From the NCBI GenBank assembly GCA_022495005.1, contig JAGYXB010000160.1, positions 372,001-436,000 on the forward strand: a DNA stretch of 64,000 nucleotides, in the 5' to 3' direction. This document shows, piece after piece, positions 54,285-64,000 of the stretch. A program made the translations under genes and the position numbers. A model generated the notes under the pieces. That model worked only from the letters and a program-made list of their open reading frames with translations. It was not told where the DNA came from and did not search any database. The stretch comes from Rhyacophila brunnea (Eukaryota; Arthropoda; Insecta; Trichoptera; Rhyacophilidae). Within the stretch, counting starts at the first letter, position 1, and the number at the start of each line of letters is the position of its first letter.

Positions 54285-54960
54285 GCTCAGCGTCGGTCAA
54301 AATGGAGCTTTTGTTCTATTTTCAAAGCATGATCCTGGACATACCTTAAACGTTGTAGATAATCTATTTATATAATCTTGAAGCCTTATTATCCTTTATA
54401 TTAAATTTATTTTAAACATTTGATGACTGCATAAAGTATTTTTATTACATAAAATAGTATTCTTTTAAACCTCTCGCTCTAATGTTTAAGAATATAGTCA
54501 TATTTCAGTACATAAATATGCAGTGGTGTTAAGATTTTTTGCATGTATTAATTTTTAAACGCATTTATAAAATCATCAGTATAATTTATATCGACATTAT
54601 TATAGTGAAATATTTACGATAAAAATTATATTGATAATCTCTGTGATCCCAAATTTGACAAGAATTGGGCATTTTATTATTCAAAAAATGGGCAAAATTA
54701 ACACATTTTAAGATAATTCTAAAGATACTAATTATAAGCTATATCTGTGACCATTCAAGTGTGATAAACATCCTACGAATAATGATTGCTTTGTAATAAT
54801 TATTGCCTTAAGAATAAGGTAGTGTTTTTTTTAAATACGCCATTTCTTTTGGCATTTCCCAGTGGTTAAGCTACAACATACGGCCGTAGCCATAAATTGA
54901 CAAACTATAATTGAAGTAGGGAGTAAAATTATGTTAACGCGCGTGTTTGAACATGTACCT
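54285..54960 (-). repeat. Family J repeat, copy 2 (inverted)
   Basis: Inverted relative to 47677-48352. Landmarks: GGTCAAAATGGAGCTTTT, ATAATCTATTTATATAAT, CTGTGATCCCAAATTTGACA, and TGAAGTAGGGAGTAAAAT. Separated from copy 1 by about 6 kb. Confidence 0.8.
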
Positions 54961-55017
54961 AACCGATTTTTTTTTAAAACGGTACATGCTCAAACACGCG
55001 CGTTAACATCATTTTAC
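54922..55017. repeat. Perfect-stem hairpin with GCGCGTTAAC arms
   Basis: Arms GTTAACGCGCGTGTTTGA and its near complement TCAAACACGCGCGTTAAC, each about 38 bp, around an about 18-bp T-rich loop. Confidence 0.9.
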
Positions 55018-55081
55018 GAGAGCCTTGGATTTTTTTTTCTGATTTCGGGGGCCGTGGTATGAAAAAGTTTGAGAAGCACTG

Positions 55082-55719
55082 GCCTAGAGGGTATAGATTT
55101 AAACAATATTTGATTTACCGTTGGCGGTGTAGACTTAGTTAAGATTAATGTGTCCTTAATACAAATTATGGGATTAGGGGTAGACGTAAGATAAGGATTG
55201 ACATTGACCCTAGAGAATTTACCCTCATCCTTCACATTGAAGCTTTGTGGATTAGTAGCCAAGCGACCTTGATTCTGTGTCATTAATAAAATAAACTGAC
55301 ACCCGTAAGTGACATTTTTTTTCTCTCGCTTGAACGCAATGCCGTGGGAATTTTAATAGCTGAGCTTAAAAATTTAAGTTTTGTCATAAATATTGCAACT
55401 GTTATTCGCAGAACAGAAATGTAAGGAGAAAAGTTTTTTAATCAGTTGAGCTTTTATTTATACTACTGTGCCATTCTAGAGTTTTAATTACCTTTGAATG
55501 CTTTCTACGGAGAAAACAATTAATATTTAATCTTTCTTTTAAAGCTTCATTTAACTTTGTATTTATATTTGAAGTTATTTGTAATATAAATATACTTCGT
55601 TTAACTGCCGATCGTCCGCGTGAAACACGGTAAGAAAAAATAGATAGATATACAGAATGAAGTAACAAACTGATTTGATCTGATTGTATATTTTATTCAT
55701 CTTGTTTTCAAATCAATGA
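55082..55719. other. Spacer
   Basis: Minus-strand frames at 55014-55283 and 55438-55668 have no recognised domain. Confidence 0.4.
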
Positions 55720-55938
55720 TATAGAGTCTAGTGCTCAAAATTCAATATTTCACAAACCGGAGCGCTAAATAATATTCCGAAAATATTAACACATTTATTT
55801 TATCTAATTATACGTATATTTTATAAAAAATAAGTGGGCTATCTAGTGGTCAAATTAATTTTCCACAAGACGGAGTGATTATTTTGTGGATGTACTGGAA
55901 CGGCGCTCCGGTGTGCTCCAGTCCATTTCGAACCCTGA
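55720..55938. mobile_element. hAT-like element fragment
   Basis: Right end AGTCCATTTCGAACCCTG with GGAACGGCGCTCCGGTG inside, and CACAAACCGGAGCGCTAAA on the left. Inverted relative to 29184-29390. Non-coding. Confidence 0.55.
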
Positions 55939-56394
55939 TATAAACCAGATATTGGCAACCTTATCCATATAAAGGGCGAAACAGAATATTTTAAAATCGT
56001 CTTAAATAATACAAAATTTTTTGACATATTAAAAGCTTTTAGCTAAGCTAAGCTAAAAAAAATACAGTATTGCGTACTAATTTCAAATGTGTACCTTCTA
56101 CTGCAAAACCAAATTTCTCCACAGGCGATTTTTACTGTACGTAAAATAAATTTATACGAAACGTATAAGAACATATATATTTTTTAATCAGAATAATATA
56201 TAAGATTTAAAGAAAAAAATTAGGAAATATAGATTTCAATATAATATTATTAAATGGCTTATTTTCTTAGATCATCGCTGTGTTTCCAATTTCTGATATA
56301 GACGCGCCGCTCTACCTACCTAGCTGTTCGATTCCTATAACTATAATATATTCAGTGGCTTTACATACGTACGTCAGTATCATAGTCGACAGTC
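55939..56394. other. AT-rich spacer
   Basis: TTTCTCCACAGGCGATTTTT at 56115 is related to a block in the elements at 13698 and 30977. Otherwise nothing. Confidence 0.4.
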
Positions 56395-56640
56395 TGTGCG
56401 ATCGACAGCGGTTGGATATAGACGCACAAGCCTCTACCTGAACCTCACCTCACCATTCAACCGTTGCTATCTATATACTTTACGAACTCATGATAAAATG
56501 TTCCAAGTGCGTTATTATTTTAAAAAAAATCTTAACTTCGGCATCTCTCAAGAACCCTGTAAAAAAATGTGATCTATCAGCAAGTTTCGTCAACATTGGT
56601 CCAGCAGTTTTTTAGCAATTAACATTAGTGTTATATAATA
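56395..56640. repeat. Repeat shared with 42122-42345 plus retroelement 3' tail
   Basis: ACAGCGGTTGGATATAGACG, TGAACCTCACCTCACC and AAGTGCGTTATT recur at 42122-42240. The following CAAGTTTCGTCAACATTGGT and CCAGCAGTTTTTTAGCAATT resemble 3' tails frequent in RTE-type LINE/SINE elements. Confidence 0.5.
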
Positions 56641-56646
56641 TAACTC

Positions 56647-56812
56647 CCACGATGGCCGCGCGGCTTAAGAGTCTACGTATCTATAGCGTCGTGGGTCACT
56701 GGGTCTGGCAAAAGTAAATTATATTGTTTTTCGATTTCTGGATGAGTCAGAGTATGGACCTAATAGGCTGACATCCATTTCTCGTAAAAACAAAATCTGT
56801 TAAGTAATACAA
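56647..56812 (+). repeat. SINE-A copy, plus strand
   Basis: Head CCCACGATGGCCGCGCGGCT at 56647 and tail through GAGTCAGAGTATGGACCTAA. The B box is deleted (GGGTCACTGGGTCTGGC), and the tail ends early in ACAAAATCTGTTAAGTAAT. Confidence 0.8.
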
Positions 56813-57884
56813 AAAGCACGTCATATTTCTACAGTCTTTTAATTTAATAGTAATTTTATATATTTTTTAAATTAATTAATTTATAATAATATTTAAATGA
56901 AATGAAGTTAATAAGTTAATATAATTAACAAAAATAAATTCATTTACTTTGACTGATCCTGGCATAATAATATTACCATCATTGTAATATTATTAATTCT
57001 CTCATTAATTCCGAATTTTTGTGTTCCTCTTGGGTATGATAGATTGTGTAGAATTTATTATTTTTCTCTCTACTTACGGAAAAAGGTTTAGCAAAATTAT
57101 AATTAACCTTAATCCCATCACAGAGGGCTCGCAATAATGCTGGAATAAATTACCCAATTCCATATAGCAGGGGTAGCCAACTTTTTTGTTGCTGTGATCG
57201 AATTTTTATATAAAAGTATAGTCGTGAGACAAAAGTCTAAAATTAAGAATTTAGTGTATCTTTGATTTATTATATATTTGAAGGGATGATGAGGTGTGTG
57301 GAGATTAACCCATTCGCTACGGAGCTTTTAATTATTATTTAATTACCACATTTGTATAACATGCTAATTATATCTAATGGCCACCAGATGGGCAACGCAC
57401 CGAGACTGGACTCGTGTGAATGCCGGTTGACTGTCGAGGGACCGGACTCGTGACGAGTTATGGATCGTCCTTGCTATTTATACAAACAAATGCAGTCCAT
57501 ACATTAGAAGATACATTATCACAATTAAAAAAATCATATTATACACACCATTGATCTAGATTCTAGGTTATGATTGAGGAAATGATGACAATCGCTTTCG
57601 CCACTTTTGTTTTGTTTTCACAACAAAACATAAATATTGATATATTTTTATTCATTAACATTCAATAAACACTGACATAGTTCGTGAAAATACTAATTTT
57701 ATTTAAGTATGAAATATGATTTTTCATCGAAAATTTGAAACACTAATTTATTGACAAACCCGTAAAATCAGTTTCTCAATCTGTCAATCTCTATTTTATA
57801 AGATTTAGATAATATTTGAAATGATCAAAAAAATATATTTTTATTTTTGGATTATTTTTATATTTTTAGAGATTAATCTGAAAT
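56813..57884. other. Mostly AT-rich spacer
   Basis: At 57168 CAGGGGTAGCCAACTTTTTT looks like a hAT left terminus without a visible partner. At about 57303-57322 TTAACCCATTCGCTACGGAG looks like a piggyBac-type end, also alone. No gene recognised. Confidence 0.35.
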
Positions 57885-58195
57885 TTATTTAAGATTCTTT
57901 CTCGCCTTGCCCTAAATTTAACAAATCCTTAGCAATGCAATTCCCTCGGTTTTCACCTGAAGAATAAACCAGTTTCCCTTCAGACATCATTTTCTGTACT
58001 AAACCGTTTCCCATGGCTTTGTAGACTGCGGAAAAGATTGCAATCTGACTGTGTCAGATCAGAAGAATAATATTATCGTGAATCTGCAATGACTTCCCAT
58101 TTAAACTGACCTGATTTGTAGGGTCTTTTGTGCCGTTTGAGATCTGGCGTTATCATAATGAAAAATAACACCTCTTCTGTTGACCAGGGTTAGCC
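57885..58195 (-). pseudogene. mariner-type transposase relic
   Basis: Minus-strand remnant of the C-terminal half of a Tc1/mariner-superfamily transposase, mariner group. From 58187 it reads NRRGVIFHYDNARSQTAQKT, which contains the second catalytic Asp (YDNAR; mariner consensus HHDNARPH). After a frameshift: WEVIADSR, a stop, then YYSSDLTQSDCNLFRSLQSH, the counterpart of the SPDLAPSDYHLFRSLQ motif with the third catalytic Asp, and KRFSTENDV. Then a stop and a further-shifted LFFR.KPRE segment. The first catalytic Asp, the helix-turn-helix half and the inverted terminal repeats are not found. At least two stops and shifts: inactive and old. Confidence 0.85.
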
Positions 58196-58284
58196 TTTTC
58201 TTCAATTGATTGCTTTAGTTAGCCGATCGATGATTAAATTTACTTTACAGGGTAATAAAATATTAATAGCATATTAATAGACAT

Positions 58285-58440
58285 CATTATCTTCATCATT
58301 AGCTGGGATCGATCCACTGCTGAATGAAGGCGTCCCTTGTCTTCCTAAACTCTTTTCGGTCCCTATTTATTTGCTGCCACGTAAATCCATGATTGAGACT
58401 TTGGTGTCGGCTTCAATGAAGTATACTTATTCCAATAAGT
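58285..58440 (-). pseudogene. LINE-K C-terminal fragment, minus strand
   Basis: The plus strand reads CATTATCTTCATCATTAGC, GATCGATCCACTGCTGAATG and AAGGCG, the complement of the LINE-K tail (WIDP... with (ATG)n). Compare CTATCCACTGCTGGATGAAG at 52170. About 100 bp are alignable. Confidence 0.7.
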
Positions 58441-58502
58441 ATAATACTTCTATAAGGCGTTGAAACGCCTTATAATGATTTACCCCAACAAATCCTATAT
58501 CC

Positions 58503-59444
58503 CAGTGGCGGTAAGGGTGACTTTTTGAAAGAAGTAGGCTGTGGGAGCAACCATGCTTATCAAATATATTTACGGAAAATAAGAAGAACCCAATATTACT
58601 ACTGATGAATAGGTACGCTAAATCGATGAAATTTCAAAAGCGTAATTGGTTTGTTATAATTAGTTTATAAAAATAAACAATTGGTTTGAATTACTTATAT
58701 ACTTTCCTAAACATTTATAAACGTAACATACGCTCAAACTAGACATTTTAAAATACTTTTATATTTAAAACACAGATTTAGGTAGGTATAATATCAGATA
58801 TATAAATTTTCTGATGAGTGAATTAATAAATAAATTAAAATCACGAGATAAATTATTTTATATTTTTAATACTTTGGACGCGGAAGACGCACACGGTGCG
58901 TAATGACCAGGCGGCCGATCGATGTAATTAACGTGCATTTTAAAGGGGGCAATTAAAATCTCATTATCTATTCAGCAGCGAAAGCGTTAACAATAATCAA
59001 TACATATTTATCTGATTGAATCCAATAGAAATTATTTTTTAAATTAGTAACTTATGAATTATTTTGAATAAATGTGCTCTCGCGACGTAAGCGCTAACGA
59101 AACAGCTTGTAGATTTGTATGCGGGACGCCAGAAATTTTGAAATTATGAGAAAAAACTTCATATTGAAAAACCCGACGACTCACGTAAACATAATCCTAT
59201 ACAATATGTGAAGCGCAACGCGGTGTGTTTTATTTTTTTAATCTTTCGAGAGAAGCCATAGATGGTGCTTATTGAAATATGGGAAAAGATCGTAAAATTA
59301 TAACAATTATACGATAGATGTCCTTGGGCATATTGAATATATTATTATTTGTGATTATATAAATACGTCAATATGAAAATAAAAATTATTTTTCTTAAGA
59401 AAGTAGGCTTTAAATAATCGCCTAGTATGGAGTATTTGCCACTG
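58503..59444. mobile_element. MITE-G2, copy 1
   Basis: Left CAGTGGCGGTAAGGGTGACT, then GAAGTAGGCTGTGGGAGC; right AGTATGGAGTATTTGCCACTG. Shares both ends and subterminal blocks (AGTAGGCTTTAAATAATCGC) with 60981-61702, but has a longer, GC-richer interior (58870-58960). Flanks share TATATCC, offset by three bases. Non-coding. Confidence 0.8.
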
Positions 59445-60700
59445 CAGTATATCCAACCTCCACGCGGCAACCCCGGGCAATGCTGCAATATACACCTTTC
59501 CTTCAAAATCTACAGATTGTTCAAAATTAGTACTCTATGCATGTGTATGATGTGTATCAATGCTGTTAGTAGTCAAGATAGGTAGTATATGAATGTGTAT
59601 GCCAGTATGCGTTATTAAATATGGATTAAAAATACATTACTTCTATAGATACTGAATATATTTTTTAAATTCTGTCAAAGTTCTTTATAACATTTTTAAT
59701 TTTTACAGCAAACTTTTCAAAGATATCATAATTATAAGATATTCGGAGAGTGATCAAGTTTTTTGAGAGTATTTCGATCAACATAAAATATTGATTCTTA
59801 CAAGAATCAGAGCTACTAATCGTGGTATATACTTATAGTTTTATTTCTCTATTTCAGTGTCAAATTAAAAGCTCTAATTGTATTAAAAGTCTGTTAGAAT
59901 TTTCAATCACAGTGTATACATAATGCGAAATTGCGATCTTATAGTATAATAAGGAGCTTCGGAAAACGTGCATATTGTGTTGCGTCGACCTCGGCTAATG
60001 ATTATATATTTTAAAAATTAATAAATTATTATCATTTAACTCTTGTTATGTTTCTATTGATGGAATTATTTCATGTTTGAAATTGATTTCATCAATGATT
60101 GCATTTTCTGTTCACATGAATATTCTAAAAATATATCTTTTCATATAATAGCTTTACAAAGCGACTTTCATCATTAAAAATAAACGCCAATTAACCAATA
60201 ACCAGATATTTTCTTTTAACTTTATCTATGCGTAGTTTTTTTACGATTGCATGACACGATACCAAAGTAAATTGTATGTTTTCAAACTTAATACATATAT
60301 TTATTTATTAAAAAAAAAAACATTGTTGACATGACTAAGAATTCAGGACGTTTGCAACATGGGATTAATTTGCAGAATAGCTGATTCTAATCAAACACGT
60401 GTAAAAAAATACACACTTGTCTAATATATTATAATATCAAATATTATTACCTTCACAAGAGAGAACAAAAATATATTTAAAAAAAAAAAATATACAGCAC
60501 ATCAATGCAAATGTCTGTCTTTGAGGAGCGCATTAATTAGTCGTCTCGCACCCCTCGCTAATGGTCCCCGATAAGCTTGACACGAGAAAACGGTTCTGAC
60601 CCTGAATATGGCATGGCTGCGATCACGTGGGTAATTTACAGGTGAATATAAATTCAAATTCTTCAGGACGCCAGGATTAGATAGAAACAATCCGTCGTGA
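59445..60700. other. AT-rich spacer with a GC-richer patch
   Basis: 60510-60640 is GC-richer with a minus-strand frame (60502-60690) lacking a recognised domain. Nothing else. Confidence 0.4.
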
Positions 60701-60860
60701 TAGCAGGCAAAAATGTCTCAAGAGCAGAAAGAAAGTGAAAAGCGAGCATGTCTTGTAGAAAGGCAATCAGACAGGCAAAATAATATTTTGATAAAATTGA
60801 AAGGAAAATAGTTGTATGTCTTAAAATAAAGACATCAAAGAAAATTCTTCGGGACGTCTT
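60701..60860. repeat. Short repeat shared with 42890-43025
   Basis: AGAAAGTGAAAAGCGAGCATG with preceding CTCAAGAGCAGA. Could encode EQKESEKRACLVERQSDRQ; family not identified. Confidence 0.45.
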
Positions 60861-60980
60861 CTAAAATAAGCTTGTAGGAAACTTTATAAGGAATCAAGAT
60901 AATAGACCTATATTCAAGAAATAACTAATTAAATAATGAAAATTACCAAAACACTGAAGACAATCTTATCTACTAGATGG

Positions 60981-61702
60981 CAGTGGCGAAGGGTGACTTT
61001 TGGAAAGAGGTAGGCTGTGGAGATATGATAAAAAGAGCACACTTGTCAAGTATACTTACGAGAATAGTACGATATTTACTATTAATGAATAGGTACACAC
61101 TAGTAAATGACAACGACACACTAATTCAATGAAACTTCAAAAACTCATTGACGACATAAAAATGAGCGATGTGTTTAAATTACGTATTTTTCAAAACATA
61201 CCCATCAAAAATCATTAGATAAAACTCATTTTTATTTATAAAAACAATCTATACTTACTTATTTATTAATATTCGATTAAACGCCGTTGAAATTATTTTT
61301 TTAATTATCTAATTATTAATGATTTTGGATCTGCGATAGGAGCTTACCTTATTTCGTACAAATCAGCAGACTTGCGAGGCGTAAAGTCCATACGAAAAAA
61401 ATTCAGAATTATTTCACACATAATCGGAGATTTATTTACGTCGAGACGTCGCGGCGTTTATTATTTATTTACGGCGCGCTGTGGTATATTTTTTAATACC
61501 TTTGCAGTTGTTTTGTAAACTGTGTAATACTGTAATATATTCCTATATATACGACATCTCTCATTGGCAAAATAAATTATATTTATATAACATAAAATAA
61601 TGAAGTGATTAAGTATATAAATATGTCAATATTAAATTAAAAAATATTTTTCTTAAGAAGGTAGGCTTTAAATAATCGCCTAGTATGGAGTCTTCGCCAC
61701 TG
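60981..61702. mobile_element. MITE-G2, copy 2, with target duplication
   Basis: 722 bp. Left CAGTGGCGAAGGGTGACTTT, right GTATGGAGTCTTCGCCACTG. Flanks CTAGATGG (60973-60980) and CTTGATGG (61703-61710) differ by one base, so an 8-bp target duplication. The minus-strand frame at 61609-61818 spans its right edge and is not a gene. Confidence 0.9.
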
Positions 61703-61710
61703 CTTGATGG

Positions 61711-62099
61711 GTAGTGAATATTGTGAAAGAAAACCTGAAAAATTACCCCCGGACACACTTCATAATATAGCCGATTCATTTTTAGTAAATTTCTCAATGT
61801 TTTATCATCATTCATCAATCAATAAAACAGTAGAACAGTCAATATCTTTTAATATTTTCAATAATTTCAATTTATTAATATAATACATGAAACTCATGCC
61901 GAATGGATGTTATTGTTTTCATATGATACTTTTCTACTTTCAACGTAACGCTTGTTTTTTTAAGAATAAGAAGTTTGTGAACCCATCTGCTTGTGCAATT
62001 TTCTTGTCCGCTCGGTAAATTATTTTCTGTTTCTTAGGTATTATGTTTGATTCTTGAAATAAATTCGATTCATCAGCGAAATCAATATTTAGATTTTTT
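61711..62099. other. AT-rich spacer
   Basis: No feature recognised. Confidence 0.4.
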
Positions 62100-62355
62100 A
62101 ATTTTCATTCAAATTGTAGTGGAGAAATACAGGATGTGAACCACATCCTCTGGGAATGTCTTAATATGTGTACCGAAAGAGAAGAACTATTGAAGAACGA
62201 TTATATAAATATATTTTGACCTCATCGGGAATCGAACCCAGAACTTCGGGATGGAAGGCCATCGCCTTACGTACTGCACCACGAGAGCCACCATTAATTA
62301 TTAATTGTATTAAAACCAGAAAAAGACTCTTTGTAAAGGAAAATTTAACGGCTTG
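62100..62355 (+). pseudogene. LINE (LINE-D-like) Cys-His fragment split by a SINE
   Basis: The plus-strand frame 62117-62205 reads CSGEIQDVNHILWECLNMCT then EREELLKN, corresponding to CQCGHPTQDLNHIVWQCDAY of the LINE-D element (C...H-X4-C motif). A tRNA-derived SINE interrupts it at about 62213. After the SINE the frame resumes as KTRKRLFVKENLTA and a stop at 62354. So this is a short C-terminal remnant of a second LINE of the same group. Confidence 0.75.
62213..62295 (-). repeat. tRNA-derived SINE fragment
   Basis: The complement reads GGTGGCTCTCGTGGTGCAGT (A-box-like TGGTGCAGTACG) and the B box GGGTTCGATTCCCGATGAGG. Acceptor-stem ends do not pair properly, so this is a SINE head rather than a tRNA gene. 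It is a family separate from SINE-A, B and C. Confidence 0.7.
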
Positions 62356-62407
62356 ATTCTCTTAATTTTGATTTGAATCGCAGATCATTAGTATCCTCGG
62401 TGTGCGC

Positions 62408-62712
62408 CGTGTCCGGAAACTTGTCGTATGCAGTTCGCTGTAAAACACTTCACCATGAAATGTTGTATCGGAATAAATATGGCCGTATATTAAAGACCGT
62501 ACAACCTCTTTGGGTCGTAAAGTACTGACATGAAATTCATGTCTAAATAAAACACGGTTCTTGTCGGTTTACACTAATTTACAGGAAGCCAGCAGCAAAC
62601 AATTTTTGAAAATAGCCGATGTACTGGATTTTTTATTTAGTTGGGTTAGGATAGGTTTTCATTTTTGAATTCATGAATTTTGTCAAAATAGGCTATGCAA
62701 ATTGGTGCGGTT
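62408..62712 (+). repeat. Family E repeat, copy 3
   Basis: GTGTCCGGAAACTTGTCGTA, TATGCAGTTCGCTGTA, ATGGCCGTATATTAAAGACC, GGTTCTTGTCGGTTTACAC, GAAAATAGCCGATGTACTGG and a degenerate GTTGGGTTAGGATAGG array. Orientation as 19780. Confidence 0.8.
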
Positions 62713-62867
62713 CCCGCCTTGCTTCCTGTAAATCGACTTGTACCTAAAACACTTACAAAATGCGTAATAAAAACTACCGAAATACAAAAGAAATGTAGAA
62801 AATATGTATGTAGTTAAATTAGAAAAACAGAACAACGCGTATTTTTTTCATCTCAGTGATAAAGAGA

Positions 62868-62990
62868 TGATCGTATAGTATACATACGGTCATATCTTTC
62901 CGATAAAAGCTGCCACGGTGAAATGTTTTACGTACAATTTGCATGTAACTGGTGTGGGTTGGTGTGTGCTAGAAATCGTTCATAATACTT
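62868..62990 (+). repeat. Repeat shared with 20055-20380
   Basis: ATCGTATAGTATACATACGG, CTTTCCGATAAAAGCTGCC, GGTGAAATGTTTTACGTACA, ATTTGCATGTAAC in the same order as there. Confidence 0.65.
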
Positions 62991-63219
62991 ATTCATACAA
63001 CACATTTTCGCCTGTCATTTTTGTTTAATTTCGACATATTATAATAAATTAATATAATAATATTAGGTTTGTTCCGTGGGTCAACGTGATAACCTCCGCC
63101 AGAGGGTCAGATAGGAGTGAGGTCGCTTCCGATTGGTCCACGGTTTAACAACAAACAATAATTAATTCTAAATACTCTTCTAGCATGTATAGAAAATTTT
63201 CATGTATTGATCATATTAT
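62991..63219. other. Spacer
   Basis: 63075-63145 has inverted CCGTGG/CCACGG and is GC-richer; function unknown. Confidence 0.35.
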
Positions 63220-63412
63220 TGAATATAAATAATTTGGAAACACCTCAGATATACATATAGGTACGTACTAGAAAAAATCACATTTCAAAAAAATACGTTG
63301 AATATTTGAACACGTATATTCACAGGTATCACGCCAATATGAAGACGTACTAGTTAAAATTATCGTAACCTACTCTCGGCCTCCTACTTGCCCGTAGCTT
63401 AATTGGCTAAAG
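63220..63412. repeat. SINE-C copy
   Basis: TGGAAACACCTCAGATATAC and AGAAAAAATCACATTTC tail block on the left and CCCGTAGCTTAATTGGCTAA (A-box-like) at 63391-63410 on the right, as at 33985-34260. The hAT element has inserted directly after the tRNA-like head. Confidence 0.65.
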
Positions 63413-63516
63413 CAGTACTTCTCAAACTGGGGGGCGCGGCCCCCTAGGGATCCCTGGAGCTCCTGCTAGGGAGCCGCGAAATATTTCAGAATTTGAAAAA
63501 AAACTTATATAATAAT

Positions 63517-63746
63517 CAACGTTCCCTCTAATGTTTCTATTGTGTGTGCGCACTAAGCCTTCGCCTTCCGAGAAATGAGTCAAAGAATTGTGCATGAGAT
63601 GATTTCGTGCATTCGATCAAAAGTAAAATCTGGCAAAGGAAACTTTCTTTTACAACATTTTTGTGTGATGACTGTGCGGGGGATGAAAACATATGTGCGG
63701 ACACATTTTTTGAGGTGTGCACGCGCACACTTTACAGGGAACATTG
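63517..63746. mobile_element. Small hAT-type MITE nested in the hAT relic
   Basis: 230 bp, starts CAACGTTCCCTCTAATGTTT, ends TTTACAGGGAACATTG. Exact 8-bp target duplication ATAATAAT at 63509-63516 and 63747-63754. Termini of the type CA(A/G)(C/T)GTTCCCT are known from hAT MITEs. Subterminal GTGTGTGCGCAC/GTGTGCACGCGCACAC. Frames inside (63575-63763) are not genes. Confidence 0.9.
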
Positions 63747-63757
63747 ATAATAATATA

Positions 63758-63930
63758 ATGTAAGAATATCCATCAATCGCAAAAGCAGCACTGTTCATCA
63801 TAATAATTCTTTTTGCGACGACATACCTATGCGGAACAGCATTTTCATCATTACCGGTAATATAAAATAAACACAGGTGGTGCCTTCAAACTGAGACTTT
63901 GGAGCAAACCCTGCGAATTGTGTAGGCTGT
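63758..63930 (+). pseudogene. hAT transposase C-terminus, copy 2
   Basis: Plus-strand relic: EYPSIAKAALFIIIILFATT then TYLCGTAFSSLP, a stop in place of Lys codons, and TETLEQTLRI. It parallels 53440-53600 closely; here the C.TAFS core is nearer to the hAT consensus CE.GFS. One insertion-type shift and a stop are present. The upstream part was displaced by the MITE at 63517-63746. Confidence 0.85.
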
Positions 63931-64000
63931 AGTAGCTGTAATATTTTTTTGTATATTTTTTTTATTATTTTTGCTTTACAAGCAAGTAAATGAAATTTTC

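Larger units (their letters stand above)
53158..55081 (+). mobile_element. hAT transposon relic with nested insertions
   Basis: Starts CAGTGCTTCTCAAACTGAAG and ends AGTTTGAGAAGCACTG, matching hAT termini. CCTAGAG is present just outside both ends (53149-53155 and 55083-55089), a probable target duplication. Inside are a transposase C-terminus (53260-53640), a LINE-C fragment (53655-54270), a family J repeat (54285-54960) and a hairpin (54922-55017). The original element was thus about 0.6 kb without its insertions, already internally deleted. A close relative starts at 63413. Confidence 0.8.
63413..64000 (+). mobile_element. hAT transposon relic, runs off the window
   Basis: Starts CAGTACTTCTCAAACTGGGG, GGGAGCCGCGAAATATTTCA, like 53158. 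The transposase C-terminus follows at 63758-63930. A MITE is nested at 63517-63746. The right end lies beyond base 64000. Confidence 0.8.

Noticed and set aside
62213..62295. tRNA gene on the minus strand
   Set aside because: The acceptor stem does not close and it interrupts a LINE fragment; a SINE head is more likely.

Overview
The window looks like AT-rich nuclear DNA of an insect. Three things support this: the interstitial telomere-type repeat is (TTAGG)n, the only convincing host coding exon encodes the start of a class A GPCR of the adipokinetic-hormone/GnRH-receptor family, and all other recognisable protein remains come from transposon groups common in insects. The base composition and the many AT-rich spacers suggest a hemipteran, perhaps an aphid relative, but that is an inference. 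No bacterial operon, rRNA, CRISPR array or intact tRNA gene is seen.

Host content is very sparse. The clearest host feature is one plus-strand first coding exon at 26137-26403 (89 codons, phase-0 donor). No second exon of this gene was found downstream, so its first intron probably runs past the end of the window (over 37 kb). About 330 bp of sequence upstream of this exon (25470-25800) has a diverged second copy at 48355-48668, inside that presumed intron. A weak candidate for a signal-peptide exon lies at 45999-46108. CpG-rich, promoter-like patches lie near 9770-10150 and 15560-15845.

The rest is mostly a layered graveyard of mobile elements. Non-LTR retrotransposons include one nearly complete but internally deleted element (35918-38792) with a 13-bp target duplication, a full ORF1, a poly-A tail and an Inr+DPE-like promoter. 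At least six other LINE families are present as 5'-truncated pieces (5110-5735, 6885-8005, 12229-12850, 17640-18701, 18078-18455, 19388-19690, 22700-23215, 24800-25230, 34905-35615, 39175-39740, 40335-40880, 51353-51463, 52136-52860, 53655-54270, 58285-58440, 62100-62355). DNA transposons include hAT transposase relics (5842-6294, 10670-10852, 51560-52085, 53260-53640, 63758-63930), a mariner relic (57885-58195), several MITE families with 8-bp or TTAA target duplications, and long fold-back palindromes (27812-28634 and 44535-45213). Three tRNA-derived SINE families are scattered throughout.

The most unusual structures are: a MITE family whose 74-bp inverted arms enclose an array of the insect telomere repeat (4354-4567 and 51057-51272), whose arm sequence recurs beside TTAGG arrays in a second repeat family (about 19780, 29395 and 62408); the duplicated region upstream of the receptor exon; the approximately 820-bp near-perfect palindrome; and stem-loops flanked by TGAA..AT and GAAAC, reminiscent of a hammerhead core, in at least three repeat families. 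All coordinates of repeats were fixed by eye and outer edges may be off by some tens of bases.
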